Shown piece after piece: positions 1-5,579 of a stretch of 5,579 nt of DNA. The translations under genes were made by a program, and so were the position numbers. The first letter of the stretch is position 1, and each line of letters starts with the position of its first letter. Where the stretch lies: positions 1 to 5,579 of the forward strand of contig RGSV01000085.1 of the NCBI GenBank assembly GCA_010025655.1, in the 5' to 3' direction. The notes under the pieces are model-generated. The model searched no databases. It was not told the DNA's origin and saw only the letters and a list, made by a program, of their open reading frames with translations. Origin of the DNA: Acidimicrobiia bacterium (GTDB lineage Bacteria; Actinomycetota; Acidimicrobiia; Acidimicrobiales; Ilumatobacteraceae).

Positions 1-1
1 G

Positions 2-676
2 CGCGTGGTGATTGGCGGTTGGGTGATGTGTTACGCCATCGCCACACTGTTGCAGGTCGCGCTCGTTGCACTCTTCGACGTGTCGGTCAATGGCGATGAT
101 CAGCCGAGCTGGTTTCTGCTCGCTGGTGCACTCACGCTGTGGGTGCCGTTCATCGTGCTGCTCGTCGTCGTGTCACAACGTTCGGGCACTGGCAACGTGC
201 TTGCCGATTATCGCGCCAGGTTTCGCCTCACTGACTTGTGGGGTCTACCGATCGGTGTGCTCTCGCAACTGCTGCTCGTCGGTCTGGTGACCTGGCCGTT
301 TCGCGAATGGTTCCCCGACACCTTCAGCACGTCCGAGGTGGAAGATCGCGCCCGCAACCTCTATGACTCTGCGACCGGCATCTGGTTGGTGGTGCTGTTC
401 ATTGTCGTTGTGCTCGGCGCCCCCGTCGTTGAAGAGCTCGTGTATCGGGGGTTCATTCAGGCGGGGCTGCAGGGCCGGTTCAACGACATCGCTGCGCTCG
501 TCGTGACTGCGGTGTGGTTCACCGTGATCCACGGTCGCGTAGCCGAGTTCCCTGGTTTGTTTGCTTTCGCGCTGGTGTTGGGCACATGCTTTCTCGTTAC
601 CAAGCGACTTGGCCTGCCGTTCGTCGCCCACCTAGCGTTCAATGCCACGGGGCTGGCGCTGCTCGCCCTCACCTGA
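2..676 (+). CDS. CPBP-family intramembrane metalloprotease/glutamic protease (5' partial)
   Basis: This is an integral membrane protein of the CPBP (CAAX protease and bacteriocin-processing, Abi/Rce1-like) family, whose members cleave or bind membrane-embedded substrates. Counting from GTG at position 5, the three hallmark motifs are visible: EELVYR (143-148, the EExxxR motif), FTVIH (172-176, FxxxH) and HLAFN (209-213, HxxxN). The Glu and His residues form the catalytic site in characterised members. Roughly seven hydrophobic segments can be seen, near residues 7-24, 36-57, 78-97, 126-142, 163-176, 184-199 and 204-222. The reading frame is open to the left edge, and family relatives usually have some residues before the first segment. 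The true start therefore probably lies upstream, and GTG 5, GTG 8 and ATG 26 are only internal candidates. The stop is TGA 674-676, and 25 nt separate it from the next gene. The family call is secure; substrate and role are unknown. Confidence 0.88.
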   Translation, partial: RVVIGGWVMCYAIATLLQVALVALFDVSVNGDDQPSWFLLAGALTLWVPFIVLLVVVSQRSGTGNVLADYRARFRLTDLWGLPIGVLSQLLLVGLVTWPFREWFPDTFSTSEVEDRARNLYDSATGIWLVVLFIVVVLGAPVVEELVYRGFIQAGLQGRFNDIAALVVTAVWFTVIHGRVAEFPGLFAFALVLGTCFLVTKRLGLPFVAHLAFNATGLALLALT

Positions 677-701
677 CCACCCTCGCCTAACTGCCGCCGA
701 T

Positions 702-3149
702 ATGTCGAACGACGAACTCGCCACCAGCACGCGGGTGGTCGCTCCGCGCGACCTCGTCTATTTTGAGCGACGCACCAAACTGCTGCTCGCCGGCGGGCTC
801 ATCTTCATTACCACGTTGATGATTTTTCTCACGCTGCAGCCGTCGCTGATCTTCCGCAACAACACACCGACTGGTGGCGACATGGGTGCGCATGTGTACG
901 GGCCGGCGTATCTGCGCGACCATCTGCTCACCTCGCTGCGCCTCTCGGGGTGGAGCAACGACTGGTATTCGGGTTTGCCGATATACCGCTTCTACATGGT
1001 GGTGCCTGCGCTCTTCATTGTCGCGCTCGACATCCTCTTGCCCTATGGCATCGCGTTGAAACTCGTCGCCGTGGCGGGCTTGCTGGCTCTGCCTCTCTGC
1101 ACGTGGCTGTTTGCGCGGCTGGCGCGGCTCGCGTTTCCGATACCTGAGTTACTGGTGGTCGCCAGCACCATCTTTCTCTTCGACGAAAGCTTCACGATCT
1201 ACGGCGGCAACATCGCCTCGACGATGGCGGGCGAGTTCTCGTTCTCCATCGCGCTCGCCTTCGCCGTGCTTGGCTTCGGTGTGTTCTGGCGCGGCATTGA
1301 GACGGGTGGCTATCGCATCGCTGCAACGATCTTGCTTGCACTGTCGGCGCTGAGTCACGGCATCGTGTTGTTGTTCGCGTTTCTCGGCTACCTGCTCATC
1401 TTGGCGATGCACAAAGAGCCCGCCAAATGGAAATACGGCGCACCCGTCATCGGCACCGCAGTGCTGTTGTCGGCGTTCTGGGTGCTGCCGTTCTTACTCA
1501 ATCACGCCTACATGACCGACATGAAGTATGAACCGCAGCCCTCGGGCTTCGGTGAAGGCTGGGTCGAGATGTTCTTCCCACTGCACATCGTCTTTGACGT
1601 GCTCATCACCGGGTTTGCCGTCATCGGGTTTCTGAGTGCGCTCTGGCGGCGCAGCACCGTGGCTGCCTGGCTTGGCATTTACGGCGTGCTTCTTGCCATC
1701 GGCGTCTTCGTCGCGCGCGAGAGCCTGCCGATCATCGGATTGCTATGGAATCCGCGCGTGCTGCCATTCCTGTATCTGGTGCGCTACATGCTGATGATGA
1801 TCGGCATCTACGAAGCCATCGTCGCCGTGGGGCGCTACGTGAGTCTCGAGCGTGCCGCCGCCCGCGTCGCCAAGTCTGGCGAAGAACAGACGCTCGGTCC
1901 GTCGCTGCGCGGGCGATTGTCGTTCAATGTCGCCACCGCCATCGCGGTGTCGTTCGTGTGCATTTCGATCATCGGGTTTCGCTTTCAAGAACTGCCGTTC
2001 GCCTCAGTGCGCACACTCGAGGACGGCTCACAGCGCTATGGGTTGGGGCCGATCAGCGTGCCGGCGGGCAACGACGGTTTCGTCGACGGATGGGCCCGCT
2101 GGAACTTCACCGGTTATGAAGGAAAGAACGCCTACGGCGAATATCGAGCACTCATCGAGACGATGAAACAGATCGGCGAAGATCCGCGCTACGGCTGCGG
2201 TCGCGCGCTCTGGGAGAACAACGGTGAGACGAACAAGTACGGCACGACGATGGGTCTCATGCTCTTGCCGCACTGGACCGACGGCTGCATCGGTTCGATG
2301 GAGGGCCTCTTCTTCGAGGCTTCAGCAACGACGCCGTATCACTTCATCGCTGCCGCGGCGATGTCGAAGCAAAGCAGCAACCCGGTGCGCGAATTGCGCT
2401 ACGACGACAACAAGGCCGCGCTCGGCGTGCGCTATCTGCAAGAGCTCGGCGTGCGCTACTACATGGGCTTCACACCCGAAGCCGTGCGTGAAGCGTCGGC
2501 CCAACCCGCTCTGCGCGAAATCGCGCGCTCGGGGCCGTGGGTCATTTATCAAGTCGAAGCGAGCGACTTGGTCGTGCCGCTTACCAAGCAACCCGTGGTC
2601 ATCGCAGGTGCCGCCGAGCAAGACGTCGCGGTCGGACACGCGGGTGACGCCAAAGAGCGGTGGCTCGAAGTTGGCACGAGCTGGTTCCAGAACCCGAACG
2701 ATTGGGTGGCGCTGCCGGCTGCCGATGGCCCCGACGAATGGCAGCGCATCACCACGCGAATTGATCTTGACCGCCGCATCGGCGAGCCCGGTGAGTCTGG
2801 TCGCCGCGTCGACATCGTGGTGCCAAATGAGACCATCACACAAACGAATCTCGCACCTGTCGTGGTGTCAGATGTCGTGCAGGGTCGCAGCAGCGTTTCG
2901 TTCAGCGTCGATACGGTCGGCGTGCCCGTCTTGGTGCGCACGTCGTATTTTCCGAATTGGAACGTCTCGGGTGCCACTGGCCCGTATCGCGTCGCCCCGA
3001 ACATGATGGTCGTCGTGCCGACGAGCAACGATGTGCGACTCTCGTTCGGCTGGTCGTTTCTCGACATCTTCGCCTACGTCTTGACGATTGCAGGAATCGT
3101 CGTGTTGGTGCGCTGGCGACGTCGTCGTCACGTCGCGCCGCTACTCTGA
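702..3149 (+). CDS. Large polytopic membrane protein, 'PTPS-related' (PF10131-like), probable GT-C-type glycosyltransferase
   Basis: This 815-residue protein matches what I recall of the family labelled '6-pyruvoyl-tetrahydropterin synthase-related domain; membrane protein'. It has no pterin-synthase features. About 12 hydrophobic segments fill residues 28-426 (for example 30-45, 98-115, 118-139, 179-196, 205-236, 246-265, 295-312, 321-338, 355-379, 408-426). A long soluble part follows (about 427-785), then one last helix (786-804) and a basic RWRRRR tail. The first outer loop carries GGDMGAH (58-64), GWSNDWYSG (83-91) and YRFY, recalling the loop acid of GT-C glycosyltransferases. The soluble part holds RALWE (501-505), MLLPHWTDG (520-528) and FFEASATTPYH (537-547), and the C-terminal fold resembles YfhO-like proteins (VRTSYFPNW, 745-753). 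ATG 702 is preferred; an in-frame ATG at 642 would overlap the protease gene and add 20 residues of non-family sequence. No clear ribosome-binding site precedes it. The function as a lipid-linked sugar transferase is inferred. Confidence 0.8.
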   Translation: MSNDELATSTRVVAPRDLVYFERRTKLLLAGGLIFITTLMIFLTLQPSLIFRNNTPTGGDMGAHVYGPAYLRDHLLTSLRLSGWSNDWYSGLPIYRFYMVVPALFIVALDILLPYGIALKLVAVAGLLALPLCTWLFARLARLAFPIPELLVVASTIFLFDESFTIYGGNIASTMAGEFSFSIALAFAVLGFGVFWRGIETGGYRIAATILLALSALSHGIVLLFAFLGYLLILAMHKEPAKWKYGAPVIGTAVLLSAFWVLPFLLNHAYMTDMKYEPQPSGFGEGWVEMFFPLHIVFDVLITGFAVIGFLSALWRRSTVAAWLGIYGVLLAIGVFVARESLPIIGLLWNPRVLPFLYLVRYMLMMIGIYEAIVAVGRYVSLERAAARVAKSGEEQTLGPSLRGRLSFNVATAIAVSFVCISIIGFRFQELPFASVRTLEDGSQRYGLGPISVPAGNDGFVDGWARWNFTGYEGKNAYGEYRALIETMKQIGEDPRYGCGRALWENNGETNKYGTTMGLMLLPHWTDGCIGSMEGLFFEASATTPYHFIAAAAMSKQSSNPVRELRYDDNKAALGVRYLQELGVRYYMGFTPEAVREASAQPALREIARSGPWVIYQVEASDLVVPLTKQPVVIAGAAEQDVAVGHAGDAKERWLEVGTSWFQNPNDWVALPAADGPDEWQRITTRIDLDRRIGEPGESGRRVDIVVPNETITQTNLAPVVVSDVVQGRSSVSFSVDTVGVPVLVRTSYFPNWNVSGATGPYRVAPNMMVVVPTSNDVRLSFGWSFLDIFAYVLTIAGIVVLVRWRRRRHVAPLL
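3116..3136 (+). other. Perfect 7-bp hairpin at the end of the membrane-protein gene
   Basis: GCGACGT (3116-3122) is exactly complementary to ACGTCGC (3130-3136), with a 7-nt loop. It ends 18 nt before the manB-like start codon and lies in the codons for the arginine-rich C-terminal tail. No T-tract follows, so it is not an intrinsic terminator. It might affect translational coupling into the next gene, or it may be a by-product of repeated CGT/CGC arginine and valine codons. Confidence 0.3.
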
Positions 3150-3154
3150 CCGCG

Positions 3155-4498
3155 ATGCCGATTCTCGACGCGGTCGTCAAGGCCTACGACGTGCGCGGCA
3201 CGGTTCCTGATCAACTCGACGAGTCGCTGGCGCGCGCCTTCGGTGTCGCCTTCGCGCGATTCACCGACGCCGAGTCGGTGGCCGTCGCACACGACATGCG
3301 CCCTTCGGGGCCAGCGTTGGTCGCCGCCTTCGAAGAAGGGCTCACCTCTGAAGGTGTCGCAGTCGTCAATCTCGGTTTGGCCAGCACTGACCTGCTCTAT
3401 TACGCGAGCGGAAGCATGAACGTGCCCGGTGCCATGTTCACCGCGTCGCACAACCCCGCGCAATACAACGGCATCAAGATGTGCACTGCGGGTGCCAAAT
3501 CGATCGGCATCGACAACGGCCTGCGCGAGCTGCGCGAACTGGCACGCGGTGTGCTCGGTCAGGCAGTCGTCGGCGACCCGAGCCTGGTCACGCGCCGCAA
3601 CCTGCTCGCCGATTTCGCCAAGCACGTGCTGTCGTTCGTCGATGTGTCTGCGATGCGCTCGCTCAAGGTCGTGGCTGACACGGCCAATGGCATGGGCGGG
3701 TTGGTCGTGCCTGCGGTGTTTGAGCGTCTGCCAATGATCGATCTCGAGATCATGTACGGCGAACTCGACGGCACGTTCCCGAATCATCCTGCCGACCCGA
3801 TTCAGCCCGCCAACCAACGCGATCTGCAGGCGCGGGTGCTCGCTGGCGGCTTCGATGTCGGTCTTGCGTTCGACGGCGATGCCGACCGCGTGTTTCTCGT
3901 CGACGAACAAGGTCGCACGATGTCGGGCAGCACGACGACCGCGATTCTCGCCCAGGTGTTTTTGCGCCGCTCGCCGGGTGCGACCATTCTCTACAACCTC
4001 ATCTCGTCGCGGGCGGTGGCCGAAGTGATCGCCGAAAACGGTGGAACCGGCCAGCGGACGAAGAACGGTCACTCATACATGAAGCAAGTGATGGCCGAGA
4101 CGGGCGCGGTGTTTGCCGGCGAGCACAGCGGTCACTATTACTTCGCCGACAACTATCGAGCCGACAGCGGTCTCATCGCTGCACTCGTCGTCTTGGGGGA
4201 AATGAGTCGCACCGGTTTGCCGCTCTCGAAACTGCGCGAGCCTGTCGAGCGCTATGCCAACAGTGGCGAGATCAACACCCAAGTCAAAGACATCGACGCG
4301 GTCATCGCTCGAGTTGCAGAAAAGTACTCGCGGTTTCCACAAGACCGCCTCGACGGGCTCACCGTCGACTGTGGCGACTGGTGGTTCAATGTGCGCGCAT
4401 CGAACACCGAACCGCTATTGCGCTTGAACCTTGAGGCACCGACGCGTGAGCAGTGCGACAACGAAGTGGCGACACTGCTGCAGCTCATCACCGCCTAG
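3155..4498 (+). CDS. manB: Phosphomannomutase/phosphoglucomutase (alpha-D-phosphohexomutase)
   Basis: This 447-residue cytoplasmic enzyme interconverts hexose-6-phosphate and hexose-1-phosphate, most likely mannose-6-P and mannose-1-P for GDP-mannose, with glucose phosphates as possible alternatives. All four active-site elements are present in order: an N-terminal YDVRG (11-15); the phosphoserine loop TASHNP (96-101, Ser98); the metal loop DGDADR (240-245, Asp240/242/244); the sugar-selecting loop GEHSGH (322-327); and the phosphate-binding loop RASNTEP (414-420). The GEHSGH form is typical of PMM/PGM-type enzymes. The length is normal for the family and no lesion is visible. ATG 3155 puts YDVRG at residue 11, as expected. 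The frame runs open 66 codons further upstream, but only inside the previous gene and without family sequence. The 5-nt gap after the membrane-protein gene indicates co-transcription. There is no obvious Shine-Dalgarno, so translation may be coupled. The symbol manB follows actinobacterial usage; sugar preference cannot be settled from sequence alone. Confidence 0.95.
   Translation: MPILDAVVKAYDVRGTVPDQLDESLARAFGVAFARFTDAESVAVAHDMRPSGPALVAAFEEGLTSEGVAVVNLGLASTDLLYYASGSMNVPGAMFTASHNPAQYNGIKMCTAGAKSIGIDNGLRELRELARGVLGQAVVGDPSLVTRRNLLADFAKHVLSFVDVSAMRSLKVVADTANGMGGLVVPAVFERLPMIDLEIMYGELDGTFPNHPADPIQPANQRDLQARVLAGGFDVGLAFDGDADRVFLVDEQGRTMSGSTTTAILAQVFLRRSPGATILYNLISSRAVAEVIAENGGTGQRTKNGHSYMKQVMAETGAVFAGEHSGHYYFADNYRADSGLIAALVVLGEMSRTGLPLSKLREPVERYANSGEINTQVKDIDAVIARVAEKYSRFPQDRLDGLTVDCGDWWFNVRASNTEPLLRLNLEAPTREQCDNEVATLLQLITA

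Positions 4499-5579
<1,081 letters not shown>

Noticed and set aside
642..701. 20-codon N-terminal extension of the large membrane protein from ATG 642
   Set aside because: It would overlap the protease gene by 35 nt and adds a Pro/Arg-rich stretch with no membrane or family character; ATG 702 is more natural.
2224..3006. 260-codon plus-strand open frame overlapping the membrane-protein gene
   Set aside because: It is Arg/Ser/Ala-rich out-of-frame translation of a well-supported gene, with no domain and no start signal.
2957..3154. 66-codon N-terminal extension of the phosphohexomutase
   Set aside because: The extension lies wholly within the preceding gene, has no family sequence, and ATG 3155 gives the normal N-terminus with YDVRG at residue 11.
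3740..3751. Perfect 12-bp palindrome GATCTCGAGATC
   Set aside because: It falls in codons for Asp-Leu-Glu-Ile of the phosphohexomutase and is flanked by another GATC. A single copy inside a conserved gene is best explained by codon choice, not by an operator.
3128..4072. 314-codon open frame on the minus strand opposite the phosphohexomutase gene
   Set aside because: The plus strand here encodes an enzyme with every active-site motif intact. The antisense translation is rich in His, Arg and Glu with no recognisable domain, the usual shadow of GC-rich coding DNA.

Overview
The window reads as ordinary chromosomal DNA from a GC-rich (roughly 60% by eye) actinobacterium. All supported genes lie on the plus strand. 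The best guess is a deep-branching lineage such as the Acidimicrobiia. This rests on GTG starts, poor Shine-Dalgarno sequences inside the operon, an adenosylhomocysteinase N-terminal half close in pattern to the mycobacterial enzyme, and a gene order (phosphohexomutase, Trm112-like protein, adenosylhomocysteinase) that recalls the manB to sahH region of Streptomyces and Mycobacterium. The placement is inferred from remembered families and was not searched.

Layout. 2-676: the 3' part of a CPBP-family intramembrane protease, open at the left edge. 702-3149: a large polytopic membrane protein of the 'PTPS-related' (PF10131-like) type, which looks like a GT-C-fold membrane glycosyltransferase and not a pterin enzyme. 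3155-4498: a complete phosphomannomutase/phosphoglucomutase starting 5 nt after the previous stop. 4509-4748: a small Trm112-like protein with only one cysteine. 4749-4840: the only sizeable intergenic gap, 92 nt. 4841 to the right edge: the first 246 codons of S-adenosylhomocysteine hydrolase (ahcY), which continues outside the window.

How the genes may work together. The first four genes are packed with gaps of 5 to 25 nt and are probably co-transcribed. Phosphomannomutase makes mannose-1-phosphate, the precursor of GDP-mannose and polyprenyl-phosphate-mannose. A GT-C-like membrane protein directly upstream could use such a lipid-linked sugar outside the membrane, but that is inference. ahcY recycles S-adenosylhomocysteine from methylation. 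Trm112 proteins elsewhere partner methyltransferases, so they offer a possible thematic link to it.

The most interesting item is the 92-nt gap before ahcY. A -10-like hexamer sits just upstream of a stretch that can fold into a stem (4759-4763/4794-4798), an inner hairpin (4775-4790) and a 7-bp pseudoknot helix (4764-4770/4832-4838). The 3' arm of that helix covers the ahcY ribosome-binding site. This is the architecture of a compact translational riboswitch. I did not recognise it as a known SAH or SAM riboswitch class, and it needs comparative support. I saw no tRNA, rRNA, CRISPR array, insertion sequence or phage gene.
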